Positions 53,140 through 62,336 of a stretch of 64,000 bases of DNA are shown here, in pieces. The translations under genes and the position numbers were made by a program. The notes below the pieces were generated by a model. That model did not search any database and was not told the DNA's origin. It saw nothing but the letters and a program-made list of their open reading frames with translations. The stretch comes from NORP181 sp047623555 (GTDB lineage: Bacteria; Pseudomonadota; Alphaproteobacteria; Rhodobacterales; Rhodobacteraceae). The stretch's first letter is position 1. Each line of letters starts with the position of its first letter. The DNA is taken from assembly GCA_047623555.1 (NCBI GenBank), contig JBLHMP010000008.1, forward strand, positions 4,595 through 68,594, given 5' to 3'.

Positions 53140-53907
53140 ATGGCCCGATTTGACATATTCGACACGGTGGAAACCCTGCGCCAACAGGGTGCGCCCTTTG
53201 TCATCGCCACAGTGATGCGCACCGCTGATGCCACATCGGCCAAGGCAGGGGCCAAGGCCGCCGTGACCGAGAGCGGCGAAATTATCGGCCATCTGGGCGG
53301 CGCCTGTGTGCAACGCGCCGTGCGCAATGCGGCGACGGATGCGATCACCAAAGGCGCACCGCAGGTCATCAGCGTCAAACCCGCCGACAAGATCGTCGCG
53401 TTGAACGACGATGTGCAAACCTACAAAAGCGGCTGCCCCTCGGGTGGCACGGTTGATCTGTTGATTGAGCCCTACGCACATCCGCCGCAGCTGTTGATTT
53501 TTGGCGCAACACCGATATCACAGGCCCTTGCCGCGCACGCGGAATTGGCCGGATTGCGGGTCTGTGTACCAGACGGTGATGACCTGAGCATGTTCACCCT
53601 GACGCCGCGCGATTTTGTGGTCGTCGCCTCGCAGGGCAACGGTGATCTGGCCGCGTTGCGTGCCGCTGTAACCAGCCCGGTGCGGCGGGTGTCGATGGTG
53701 GCGTCGCGGCGCAAGGCCGATGTTTTATGCGCCAAACTGGCCGATGCGGGCATTGATGCCAGTCGTTTGAAATCGCCTGCCGGCCTCGATATCAAAGGCG
53801 TTGATCCGCATGAAATTGCATTGTCGGTGCTGGCCGAGATTGTGCTTTGGCGAAATAGCGATAGCATTGGTGTGGACAAGACCGGCGTCTGCGCCCAATC
53901 AACCTAA
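53140..53907 (+). CDS. coxF: CoxF, XdhC-family maturation factor
   Basis: This 255-residue protein belongs to the XdhC/CoxF family, which binds and sulfurates the molybdenum cofactor before insertion. The N-terminal XdhC domain has VIATVMRTADATSAKAGAKA and the conserved SGCPSGGTVDLLIEP, with a Rossmann-like C-terminal half (LLIFGATPISQALAAHAELA). AAGGACAC precedes the ATG. It lies 11 bases after coxE and 26 before coxG. Confidence 0.87.
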   Translation: MARFDIFDTVETLRQQGAPFVIATVMRTADATSAKAGAKAAVTESGEIIGHLGGACVQRAVRNAATDAITKGAPQVISVKPADKIVALNDDVQTYKSGCPSGGTVDLLIEPYAHPPQLLIFGATPISQALAAHAELAGLRVCVPDGDDLSMFTLTPRDFVVVASQGNGDLAALRAAVTSPVRRVSMVASRRKADVLCAKLADAGIDASRLKSPAGLDIKGVDPHEIALSVLAEIVLWRNSDSIGVDKTGVCAQST

Positions 53908-53933
53908 AATACTGACCAACAAGGAATAGCCCC

Positions 53934-54377
53934 GTGGAACTGAACGACGAAATCCGCATCAAAGCCCCCAAAGACGTGATCTTTGCAGCGCTGAACAATC
54001 CTGACATTCTGGCCCAGTGCATTCCGGGCTGCGAAGAGTTGATTGCCCATTCGCCAACCGATCTTGAGGCCAAAGTTGTGCTCAAAATCGGCCCGGTCAA
54101 GGCGCGCTTTGCCGGGGTAGTCAAACTGGATACCTCTGATGGGCCCGACGCCATGTCGCTGACTGGCGAAGGCAAAGGTGGCGCTGCGGGGTTCGCTAAG
54201 GGGGGCGCCGATGTGACGCTTGAGCAGGACGGCGACGAGACGATTTTGCGCTATACCGCCAAGGCGCAGGTTGGCGGCAAGATCGCGCAATTGGGCAGTC
54301 GGCTAATTCAGGGCACGGCGAAAAAGCTGTCAGGCAAGTTTTTCACCAAGTTTGCCGAGGTGGTAAACGACGCCTAA
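53934..54377 (+). CDS. coxG: CoxG, SRPBCC-family CO dehydrogenase subunit G
   Basis: This 147-residue protein has the SRPBCC/CoxG fold: FAALNNPDILAQCIPGCEEL, KVVLKIGPVKARFAGVV and the C-terminal IAQLGSRLIQGTAKKLSGKF. In carboxidotrophs CoxG helps to attach the enzyme to the membrane, and recent work on mycobacterial CoxG shows quinone binding. GTG 53934 with AAGGAAT upstream is the start. It is the last gene of the cox cluster; its stop lies in a hairpin shared with the convergent SRAP gene. Confidence 0.87.
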   Translation: MELNDEIRIKAPKDVIFAALNNPDILAQCIPGCEELIAHSPTDLEAKVVLKIGPVKARFAGVVKLDTSDGPDAMSLTGEGKGGAAGFAKGGADVTLEQDGDETILRYTAKAQVGGKIAQLGSRLIQGTAKKLSGKFFTKFAEVVNDA

Positions 54378-54398
54378 TGCGGCCCGGTTTAGGCGTCG
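54368..54398. terminator. Hairpin containing the stop codons of both converging genes
   Basis: CGACGCCTAA (54368-54377) and TTAGGCGTCG (54389-54398) form a perfect 10-bp inverted repeat. The coxG TAA ends the left arm and the SRAP TAA (reverse strand) begins the right arm. A compact bidirectional termination or mRNA-end element is likely, though T-runs are absent. Confidence 0.55.
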
Positions 54399-55051
54399 AT
54401 TGGATCGGTCAAATCTGGCCCGCTGGCGCGGTTGGAATTGACCACCGGATCGACCCGAAAATACTCGAGCACCTCATCATCACCGGGGGCCATCAGCGTT
54501 GCCGCCCCCTTGCCCTGTTCCCCCAGCCACAACCCCCAATCAACGGGTTCCACAATCAACGGCATCCGGTGGTGGATCGCGGACAAATGCCCGTTGGCCG
54601 CGGTGGTGATGATGGCACAGGTCGTTTGCGGATCGTTCTTGTTCCACGATTGCCATATCCCACCAAACGCCATCGGGGCACCATCGCGACGCTGAATATA
54701 CCACGGCAGTCGCGCGCCATCCGCGGTTTTGGTCCATTCATAAAACCCGGTCGCCGCGATCAGGCAACGCCGTTCGCGACAGGCAACGCGAAACGCCGGT
54801 TTCTCGGCCAGGGTTTCGGCGCGCGCATTGATCAATAGCGGCCCGGCGTTCTCGGCCTTGTACCAATGCGGCAGAAACCCCCAGCGCATCGGCGTCAGCT
54901 CACGCCCCATCTCGCCCAGCCGCACAACATGCACCTTGTTGGTCGGACAAACGTTATAATTGGGCACATCCGGCAGATCGTTAGCCGGACGCGCCGCAAA
55001 CAATTGTGCCATTGCATCGGTTGGCTGGGTTACTGAAAGTCGACCACACAT
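54389..55051 (-). CDS. SRAP-domain protein (YedK/HMCES family)
   Basis: This protein of about 220 residues starts MCGRLSVTQP; after Met removal Cys2 is the residue that crosslinks to abasic sites in single-stranded DNA. Other family residues are visible: FNVCPTNKVHVVR-like NYNVCPTNKVHVVR, GFLPHWYK, NARAETLAEKPAFR, GFYEWTK and the late RMPLIVEP with its preceding His. The start ATG 55051 is decided by the need for Cys at position 2. The gene is a stand-alone DNA-repair function next to the cox cluster. Confidence 0.9.
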   Translation of the reverse strand: MCGRLSVTQPTDAMAQLFAARPANDLPDVPNYNVCPTNKVHVVRLGEMGRELTPMRWGFLPHWYKAENAGPLLINARAETLAEKPAFRVACRERRCLIAATGFYEWTKTADGARLPWYIQRRDGAPMAFGGIWQSWNKNDPQTTCAIITTAANGHLSAIHHRMPLIVEPVDWGLWLGEQGKGAATLMAPGDDEVLEYFRVDPVVNSNRASGPDLTDPIDA

Positions 55052-55123
55052 AAGGCCCACAATAGAAAACAGGCGCGCCGTTGACCAGCGCGCCAGTTCG
55101 TTCTTAGCCGATAAAAGTTAAGA

Positions 55124-56701
55124 TTACTTCTGCTTGATACGACCATCGGTATAGGGCTGATACGGCGCATTTGCCGCCAGGTATTCCGCAGTCACATCGG
55201 CCAGATCAGGACCAAAGTCATAGGCCATTTTATCGTCGCCTTTGAACATCTTATAGCCGTCACCGCCATTACGAACGTAATTATTGGTCACCACCATATA
55301 GGTCGCGTTTGGATCAATTGGAGCAAATCCGTCACCTGAAACAACCATCACATCCGACACACGCCCCTCGTTTGGCGCAACCGACATGTCCCAGCTGAAC
55401 GTCAGACCGGCAACCTGTGGAAAGCGGCCTTTGACCTCTTCAACCTGGCTGACACCGTTTTCAAGCGCCGCAATAATACCGGCACCATCAATCTGAAACG
55501 TCGACAGCGTGTTCTGAAACGGTAGTACCGTCAGCACATGGCCCATGGTCACATCACCGGCCTCGATGCTGGCCCGAAGACCACCCGAATTGGCAATCGC
55601 AATGGTCACACCCTGTTCGGCCACACGGGCCAGCATGGCATCGGCCACCAGATTGCCAATGGCGCATTCCTGCACGCGGCACACGGCCCGGTCGCCATTG
55701 ATCAGGCCTGCGGAACGCGCCACCACTTTCTGGCGGATCTCATCCAACGGCATGGCCAATTCGGCGATACGTTCAACGGTTCCGGCATCCTCAGCGACGG
55801 TTCCGTCCATCGAAAGCGGCTCGCCCGTGGCCGAGATCACGTTGCCATCATCGTCAAAGGTCACGTTGAGTTCACCCAAGTATTTACCATAGGCATAGGC
55901 CTGCACAATCGCCGTATCGCCGACCATAGTGGGGTATGGGCCAACGGCACGATCTGATGTGTTGCTCAGGAATGAGTTGGAATGGCCGCCAACAATCACG
56001 TCAACACCGGTGGTTCCTGCGGCAACGCGTTGATCGACCACATAACCGGAATGTGACAACACGATGATCTTGTTCACACCTTGTGCGGTCAACGTGTCGA
56101 CTTCGCCCTGCACGGCGGCAACCGGATCAGAGAATGTGATATTCGGGCCGGGGCTGGCCAACTCGTCGGTATCTTGTGGCGTCAGACCAATCAGGCCGAT
56201 CTTTTCACCGCCGCGTTCGATGACAACCGATTTCATCAGCTTGTCAGCGAGCAATTCTTCGGCAGATACATCAGCGTTGGACATCACAATCGGAAAATCA
56301 ACCGCATCCATGAAGCCGCGCAAAACTTCGGGGCCATCATCAAATTCGTGGTTGCCAACGGTCATCGCGTCATAACCAAGCTTGTTCATCATCTCGGCGG
56401 CGACTTTGCCTTTGTAATAGGTATAAAACAGCGATCCCTGAAACTGATCGCCGCCATCCACCAGGATCGAATTGTTCGACCGCGCCCGGGCATCGGCAAT
56501 CGCGGTGACCAGACGTGCGGTGCCGCCAAAGCATTTGCCCTCGGCATTGTCGCCATCGCGGCAGCCGCTGTCATATTTGCTGACCGGCTCAAACCGCGAG
56601 TGGAAATCATTGGTGTGTAAGATCGTCAGTTGGTAGTCCGCCATCGCGGCGCCAGCACTCAGGCCAAGGGCCGCCACACTGGTTAAAATCCGGTTCATCA
56701 T
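55124..56701 (-). CDS. Exported 5'-nucleotidase / metallophosphatase (UshA-like)
   Basis: This 525-residue periplasmic enzyme has a signal peptide (to about residue 21, LGLSAGAAMA). The metal-binding motifs of the 5'-nucleotidase family follow: LTILHTNDFHSRFEP, DGGDQFQGSLFY, VGNHEFDDGPEV, VLSHSGYVVD and GGHSNSFLSN. The C-terminal nucleotide-specificity domain (about 340-500) contains NSGGLRASIEAGDVT and NNYVRNGGDGYKMF. It recovers phosphate and nucleosides from external nucleotides. Substrate preference is not readable. Confidence 0.9.
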   Translation of the reverse strand: MMNRILTSVAALGLSAGAAMADYQLTILHTNDFHSRFEPVSKYDSGCRDGDNAEGKCFGGTARLVTAIADARARSNNSILVDGGDQFQGSLFYTYYKGKVAAEMMNKLGYDAMTVGNHEFDDGPEVLRGFMDAVDFPIVMSNADVSAEELLADKLMKSVVIERGGEKIGLIGLTPQDTDELASPGPNITFSDPVAAVQGEVDTLTAQGVNKIIVLSHSGYVVDQRVAAGTTGVDVIVGGHSNSFLSNTSDRAVGPYPTMVGDTAIVQAYAYGKYLGELNVTFDDDGNVISATGEPLSMDGTVAEDAGTVERIAELAMPLDEIRQKVVARSAGLINGDRAVCRVQECAIGNLVADAMLARVAEQGVTIAIANSGGLRASIEAGDVTMGHVLTVLPFQNTLSTFQIDGAGIIAALENGVSQVEEVKGRFPQVAGLTFSWDMSVAPNEGRVSDVMVVSGDGFAPIDPNATYMVVTNNYVRNGGDGYKMFKGDDKMAYDFGPDLADVTAEYLAANAPYQPYTDGRIKQK

Positions 56702-56859
56702 TTGAACATCTCCCTAGGTTTGTAATTGCGCAGATGGTGCGATGCTTTGAGACGCGAGTCAAAGGTTCAACGGCAAAGTTTACCCGAAGTTTACGTTCGA
56801 AATTACATACGACGCGAAACAGCCTTGATTCCCCGCCGTGACCAAGGCACACCGCGCCC

Positions 56860-57195
56860 ATGCTGATCTATAAAATATTCCGGGCCGACGAATGGACCGC
56901 GTTGCAGGCTGATGGCGAAACCCTTGGGGCGCCGATCGATCTGGCCGACGGCTTTGTGCATTTCTCAACGGCTGAACAGGCGGCAGAAACTGCGGCGAAA
57001 CATTTCGCCGGTGTGGATGGGTTGCTGGTGTTGGCGGTTGAGGCCTCGGGCCTTGGCGATGCATTGAAATGGGAAGTGTCGCGTGGTGACGCGCTGTTTC
57101 CACATCTCTACCGCGCGCTGCAGTTGAGCGATGTTTTATGGGCCAAGCCGATGCCATTGCTGAGTGGCGTGCATCAATTCCTCGACGTTACATGA
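56860..57195 (+). CDS. DUF952 domain protein
   Basis: This 111-residue soluble protein matches DUF952: [17 protein letters not shown], the central [20 protein letters not shown] and the terminal [20 protein letters not shown]. The fold resembles ADP-ribose or RNA 2'-phosphotransferase-like enzymes but the function is unknown. The stop overlaps the pyrD start by four bases (ATGA), so the two genes are translationally coupled. Confidence 0.85.
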   Translation: MLIYKIFRADEWTALQADGETLGAPIDLADGFVHFSTAEQAAETAAKHFAGVDGLLVLAVEASGLGDALKWEVSRGDALFPHLYRALQLSDVLWAKPMPLLSGVHQFLDVT

Positions 57196-58253
57196 GCATG
57201 TTTGAACAGGTCGGATTGCGCGCCCTGCGTTTAGTCGATCCCGAAACCGCACATGGTCTGGCGCTCAAGGCGTTGAAATTTGGGCTGGCCGATTTGCCCG
57301 GTGGGCCGGTGTCCTCCAGCCGTTTGCGCACACAGATTGCCGGGTTAGATCTGCTCAATCCTATTGGTCTGGCCGCTGGATTTGACAAAAACGCAGCCGT
57401 GCTCGGGCCGCTGTCACAATCCGGGTTTGGCTTTGTCGAAGTTGGCGCCGCCACGCCGCGCGCCCAGCCGGGAAATCCCCGGCCCCGGTTGTTTCGATTG
57501 GCGCAGGACAAGGCCGCGATCAACCGCTTTGGCTTTAACAATGACGGCATGGGCGCGATTGCCGATCGCCTGGCGGACCGGCCCCAGACTGGGGTGATCG
57601 GGCTTAACCTGGGTGCCAACAAAGACAGCAGCGATCGTCCCGATGATTTTGTACAGGTCTTGCTACGCTGTGGCGCGCATATTGATTTTGCCACGGTAAA
57701 CGTGTCCTCGCCCAACACCGAAAAGCTGCGTGATTTGCAGGGCAAAGCGGCGTTGTCCGCGTTATTGGCTCAGGTCATTGAGGCGCGCAACAGCTTGCCC
57801 AACCCGCTGCCGCTATTCCTGAAAATCGCCCCGGATTTGAGCCCGGACGAGTTGGCTGATGTGGCTGATGTCGCGCTTGAAACCGGCATTGACGCGATCA
57901 TCGCCACCAACACCACCCTGTCGCGCGACGGATTACATGGAGCGCATAAGGACGAGATGGGCGGGTTAAGCGGCGCGCCGTTGTTTGAACGCTCAACCGG
58001 CGTTTTGGCACAGCTTAGCCTGCTGACCGATGGCGCCATTCCACTGATCGGCGTCGGCGGCATCGGCTCTGCCGAACAGGCCTATGCCAAGATATGTGCC
58101 GGGGCATCCGCGGTGCAGCTTTATACCGCGCTGGTCTATCAGGGGCTGTCACTGGCGGTGGATATCGCCAACGGATTGGATCAGTTGCTGCAACGTGACG
58201 GCTTTGCCTGTGTCGCGGATGCGGTGGGAACCAAACGGGCCGATTGGCTGTAA
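57192..58253 (+). CDS. pyrD: Quinone-dependent dihydroorotate dehydrogenase (class 2)
   Basis: This enzyme of about 353 residues oxidises dihydroorotate to orotate in pyrimidine synthesis and passes electrons to quinone. The N-terminal amphipathic helix ([20 protein letters not shown]) attaches it to the membrane. Motifs are [64 protein letters not shown] with the class 2 catalytic Ser, and [17 protein letters not shown]. The ATG 57192 overlaps the DUF952 stop. This biosynthetic gene sits about 42 kb from the pyrimidine catabolic cluster. Confidence 0.93.
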   Translation: MSMFEQVGLRALRLVDPETAHGLALKALKFGLADLPGGPVSSSRLRTQIAGLDLLNPIGLAAGFDKNAAVLGPLSQSGFGFVEVGAATPRAQPGNPRPRLFRLAQDKAAINRFGFNNDGMGAIADRLADRPQTGVIGLNLGANKDSSDRPDDFVQVLLRCGAHIDFATVNVSSPNTEKLRDLQGKAALSALLAQVIEARNSLPNPLPLFLKIAPDLSPDELADVADVALETGIDAIIATNTTLSRDGLHGAHKDEMGGLSGAPLFERSTGVLAQLSLLTDGAIPLIGVGGIGSAEQAYAKICAGASAVQLYTALVYQGLSLAVDIANGLDQLLQRDGFACVADAVGTKRADWL

Positions 58254-58289
58254 AACCGACACCTTGGAATGCGAAGGGTGTAACGACCC

Positions 58290-59286
58290 GCAAGAGTTTC
58301 CCATCCTTGCCATTGTCATTGCGCCATAGGAAACTTTGATAGATGTTGATGAATTCACTGGAAAATTCACCGACGCAGCCAATCCGAGGGATTCCCGTAG
58401 ATTATCGTTCCAAATAACGTCTACTGAGGTTACCCCACCCCAATTACAAATCCCACCAAATGAGACCCAGGCTTTGCCATTCAGGTTTCGTGTGACATCT
58501 GCCTCAAGCGAAAACAGCGGTTTTTGCCCGGTGACCGTTGCGCCGCCACTGGGGTTATCATTATTGCCGAAAACAGGTATCGAGGGCAGGATTTCAAGGG
58601 TGGTCAGATTTGGATCGACATTGGATGAGCCAAATGAAAATGTAACCGGGACGACAAGTTGCCCCCAAATCTGTTTGATCCGATGCTGATAATCCGGTTG
58701 GGGTCATACGTGCCGGTCGACAACATCAGTTACCAACCACGCCAAGCTGAAAGCCGGGTTTGTGGCGTGCAAAGCCCTGCCCCGAAAGCGCCGGTGAGCC
58801 GACAATCCCAAGAACACCACCCAGAATCAGGCTGCCAAAAGCGGTATCAGAGGTTGATACAGTATTTGAGCCACCACCCAGAGGAACCCCGCCTTTGACG
58901 TTCGCAAATGGCAGCGCCACAAAAGCGGCGGCAATGTTGCCGTTCACGCTAAAGCTGCGGCTATATTGAAGGATCCCGATGCTTGCGTCGGTTTTTGCGT
59001 CCGGTATGGTTTGACCGGGATCAAGCAACTGGTTGCCGCTTTGCGATAGGGCATACGCGGTCAAAAGGTTAACATCTTTTGGCAAAAGTGGGAAAGAACG
59101 TGGCCCATCGCTAGATCCGGCAAACCCCACGTTAGGTCCGGCCAGCGCGATAAGTACAGAGGAAATCAAAGTACATTGGCGCCAGAGTCGCCCCCAAGAA
59201 GCAATTTTCAGAAATTTGAAAATACGCAATTTTTCAGATACGTTTGTGACACAGCCTTTAATATGTTCCGGTGTTAGTATATACAT
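58290..59286 (-). pseudogene. Decayed outer-membrane transporter of the phenol-degradation (MetA-pathway) type
   Basis: The minus strand first encodes 186 residues with a signal sequence and the start of a beta-barrel protein (LTAYALSQSGNQLLDPGQ, AAAFVALPFANVKGG), ending at a stop at 58726. The next family segment is in a second frame (TGTYDPNRIISIGSNRF, around 58665-58725). A further segment is in a third (LTTLEILPSIPVFGNN, GKAWVSFGGICNWGGVTSVD, SVNFPVNSSTSIKVSYGAMT, around 58300-58620). Pieces in order but in different frames show at least two frameshifts. The family is PF13557-like; the substrate is unknown. The gene is divergent from an equally decayed sulfatase. The 1,070 bases between pyrD and the sulfatase hold nothing else that I can see. 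Confidence 0.7.
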
Positions 59287-59323
59287 AACATGTTAATTTT
59301 ACCTGTCTAATCAAGTAGGCATC

Positions 59324-60736
59324 ATGAAAATCAAACGCCTCACAAAAATTTTTGCAACTAAACCGGCTTTGCTGCGGTTGCACAAGAAACGCGGCCAAAC
59401 GTTGTTTTGATTCTGATGGACAACCTGGCCCACGGAGAGCTTGGCAGCTATGGCGGCGGTGTGATACGGGGCGCGGCCACGCCCCGGCTTGATGCATTGG
59501 CGGCCGAGGGGATGCGGCTGATGAATTCCAACGTCTAGGCCCAATGCACCCCGAGTCGGGCGGCGTTGTTGACCGGTCGCTATGCGATCCGCAGCGGTAA
59601 TTCGACGGTCGCTATGGGGTCGGGCCTGCCTTACGGGGTGACCCAGTGGGAATACACCATGGCCGAAATGTTCTCGGATGTCGGCTATAGCACCGCGATG
59701 TACGGCAAATGGCATCTTGGTGACCGCGAGGGGCGGTTACCTACTGATCAAGGGTTTGATGAATGGTACAGCCTGCCCAATTCTTCAAATGAAAGTTTTT
59801 GGCCGGACAACAATCGCATCCCTGCATCCATCCGCTATGGTATTGAAAGAACCCATGGTTTGGCAAGAACGCAAAGGCGAGAAATCAAAGCCGGTTGAGC
59901 GGTTTGATTTACCTATGCGCGCCCGCATTGATGCCGAGATTACCGACCGCGCTGTCGCCTTTATTGAGCGTGAAGCCAAAACTGAAGACCCGTTCTTTCT
60001 GTTTCTGCCCTATACTCAGACCCACCAGCCCAGAATACCACATGCCGATTTTGACGGGAAATCCGGCAATGGTGTACGGGGCGATTTGCTGATGCAAATG
60101 GACGCCTATACCGGCCAGGTTCTGGATGCGCTCAAAACGCAGGGTATTGCAGATAACACCATTGTTATCTTTACCTCCGACAATGGCGGCGACTTTTTTG
60201 AGGACGCCAGTTTTCCCGGCCCTTGGCGTGGGACGTATTTCACCGGGCTCAAAGGATCGCTGCGGGTTCCGTTTATCATGCGCTGGCCCGGGCATATTCC
60301 GGCAGGCAGCGTCAACAAAGAGATTGTTCACGAAATGGATTTGTTGCCAACATTGGCGGCCATTGCCGGGGGTACGATTCCTGATGACAGGATCGTTGAT
60401 GGGGTGAAACAGGTTAATTTCATCACCGGCGCGACGGCCATTTCGCCAAGGGAATCGGTGATCGTTTATCTGGGTCCAGATCTGTTTGCGGTAAAATGGC
60501 ATGGCTGGAAAGTTGCGTTCAAGGAAATGGATGAGGGCTATGGGTCGCCAGTCAAGGAATTTCCGGCTCCGGTGATCAATGACCCGCGCAAAGAGCGTCC
60601 GGTTTCAACGGTTATCCAAAGCAACACCTGGGTTGGGGGGCCGGTCATGCGGGCGCTGAACGCACATCTTCAATCACTGGTGGACGAGCCGTCAATTCCA
60701 ACCGGCACCACCGATCCCTACGTACCTGCAAACTAA
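59324..60736 (+). pseudogene. Arylsulfatase pseudogene (two frameshifts and one amber stop)
   Basis: The coding remnant is about 1.4 kb. The start (MKIKRLTKIFAT) and the rest of the signal peptide (TGFAAVAQETRPN) are in different frames, with a break near 59357. The metal motif VVLILMDNLAHGELGSYGGG follows, then an in-frame TAG at 59536-59538 replaces a probable Glu just before the formylglycine motif [12 protein letters not shown]. The frame shifts again at the A-run near 59846-59848. After it come PFFLFLPYTQTHQPRIPHAD, FTSDNGGDFFEDASF and the C-terminal domain. An intact ancestor would be an exported arylsulfatase A of about 470 residues. Three lesions make it clearly non-functional. Confidence 0.85.
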
Positions 60737-60738
60737 AA

Positions 60739-60853
60739 CGTTTCGCGTTGGACTCTGGTCAAGATACAACGCGAAACGCGTGCATCGCATTAATAGGGCA
60801 CGCGTTTCCCATTCAATTTTGAACCAACTTGAACGCGAAACGCTTTAAAGCGG
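60739..60853. repeat. REP-like inverted repeats AACGCGAAACG
   Basis: CGTTTCGCGTTG (60739-60750) and CAACGCGAAACG (60768-60779) form a perfect 12-bp inverted repeat. A third copy, AACGCGAAACG, lies at 60832-60842 and runs into the palindrome CGCTTTAAAGCG. The cluster begins three bases after the sulfatase stop. It may be a REP-type element and terminator. Confidence 0.65.
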
Positions 60854-60895
60854 CTTGCGTTTGATCCGCGACACAGATTGAGCGCGAGACACCCA

Positions 60896-60935
60896 CAACG
60901 CTGCAAAGGACCGGGCAACGCTGCGAAGGACCGGG
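60896..60935. repeat. 20-bp tandem duplication CAACGCTGCRAAGGACCGGG
   Basis: The 20-base unit occurs twice in direct tandem (60896-60915, 60916-60935) with one A/G difference. With the REP-like repeats it fills the 265-base gap between the sulfatase remnant and the MATE gene; no gene is seen there. Confidence 0.75.
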
Positions 60936-60967
60936 GCTTTCGCCCAGACATCTGGTTAGCCGAATTT

Positions 60968-60998
60968 TGGCGCGTGATGAATCACTCCACACGCGCCA
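60968..60998 (-). terminator. Terminator hairpin of the MATE operon
   Basis: TGGCGCGTG (60968-60976) pairs with CACGCGCCA (60990-60998), immediately after the MATE stop codon. On the minus strand it is followed by AAAATTCG, so the T-tract is poor; termination is nevertheless likely from the position. Confidence 0.45.
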
Positions 60999-61001
60999 TT
61001 T

Positions 61002-62336
61002 TCACGTTAGATCAGCCTGTCGTTCCAGTGCCGGATAGCGCAGCGCCATCGTTGCGCCACGCGCCACAAATGATGTCAGCAATGCAATCCACAGCCCATG
61101 ATTGCCATAGGTCGGCACCAAGGCAAACGCGGCGGCGCAATACAGAACAAAGCTGATCGCCATCATGTTGCGCATGTCAGCCGTTCGGGTGGCCCCGACA
61201 AAAACACCGTCCAGCATGAACGCCGCACAGCCGGCAATGGGTGCCATAATCATATAGATCAGATAGGCGCGCGCCTCTTGCTGCACCTCACCTGACGTGG
61301 TCATCAGGTCAATCAACGCCCCGCCAAACAGCGCGAACACCAGCGTCAGACCCAATGATCCAATTGCGCCCCAGAACCCGGCGATCAACGCAGCATGGCG
61401 CAACACCGCGCGTTGGCGCGCGCCCATCGCCTGCCCAACCATAGCCTCGGCGGCAAAGGCAAAACCGTCCAGCGTGTAGGCGCTGATCATCAAAAATTGC
61501 AACAACACCTGATTGGCCGCCAGCGTCACGTCGCCAAAGCCCGCGCCAACAAAAAGGAACGATATGAACATCGCCTGCAACAGTAGCGAGCGCAGCATAA
61601 TGTTGGTATTAACCTTGCCCATATGCCACAGGCGGCCCCGGTCAAACACCTGCACCCAATTGCGCCAGTCCGGCAACCGGAACGCAGCACGGCAAAACCA
61701 TAATCCAAGCCCAAGCCCGGTCCATTCCGCCAAAAATGTCGCCAGCGCCACGCCGCTGACACCCCAGTCAAGCCGCAGCACAAACCACAGGTCCAACAGG
61801 ATGTTCAGCCCGTTCATCCACACCTGAATGATCAAAACCGCCCGCGTGCGTTCCTGTGCGATCAGCCAGCCGGTGATGCCAAACATCGCAATCGCAGCTG
61901 GGGCCGACCAGATGCGGATACGCATATAATCCCGGCTCAGCGATTCGACCTCGGGGCTGGCCGGTGACATCTGAAACGCCGCCCAGAACAGCGGCAGTTG
62001 AATTGCGATAAACAGAACGCCAGCGCCGAGCCCGATCAGCAACGCCCTAGTCAGCAAAGCCGCAACTTCGGCCTTGTCCCCGGCCCCAAGCGCCTGACTG
62101 GTCAGCCCGGTGGTGCCCATGCGCAGAAAACCGAAAATCCAGTAAATCGCGCCAAGGATGATGGCGCCAATCCCAACGGCTCCTATAGGGGCCGCAGCCC
62201 CCAATTGGCCAACCACACCGGTATCCACCGCCCCCAATATGGGCACCGTGGCATTGGCCAGCATGATCGGCAGCGCAATCGCCAGAACCCGACGATGGGT
62301 GACCGGCGCAACAGTCTCAGTCATGTCCATCGCCAT
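61002..62336 (-). CDS. MATE-family efflux transporter (DinF-like)
   Basis: This 444-residue inner-membrane exporter has twelve hydrophobic helices in two similar halves. The N-terminal half begins LAIALPIMLANATVPILGAV with D in VDTGVVGQLGAAAPIGAVGI, as in DinF-type MATE proteins driven by H+ or Na+. It overlaps the upstream thioesterase gene by up to 20 bases; internal ATG codons at 62330 and 62324 are also possible starts. The exported compound is unknown. Confidence 0.88.
   Translation of the reverse strand: MAMDMTETVAPVTHRRVLAIALPIMLANATVPILGAVDTGVVGQLGAAAPIGAVGIGAIILGAIYWIFGFLRMGTTGLTSQALGAGDKAEVAALLTRALLIGLGAGVLFIAIQLPLFWAAFQMSPASPEVESLSRDYMRIRIWSAPAAIAMFGITGWLIAQERTRAVLIIQVWMNGLNILLDLWFVLRLDWGVSGVALATFLAEWTGLGLGLWFCRAAFRLPDWRNWVQVFDRGRLWHMGKVNTNIMLRSLLLQAMFISFLFVGAGFGDVTLAANQVLLQFLMISAYTLDGFAFAAEAMVGQAMGARQRAVLRHAALIAGFWGAIGSLGLTLVFALFGGALIDLMTTSGEVQQEARAYLIYMIMAPIAGCAAFMLDGVFVGATRTADMRNMMAISFVLYCAAAFALVPTYGNHGLWIALLTSFVARGATMALRYPALERQADLT

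Noticed and set aside
58484..58689. Plus-strand small proteins between pyrD and the sulfatase
   Set aside because: Short frames there are antisense to the recognisable transporter remnant and lack ribosome sites.
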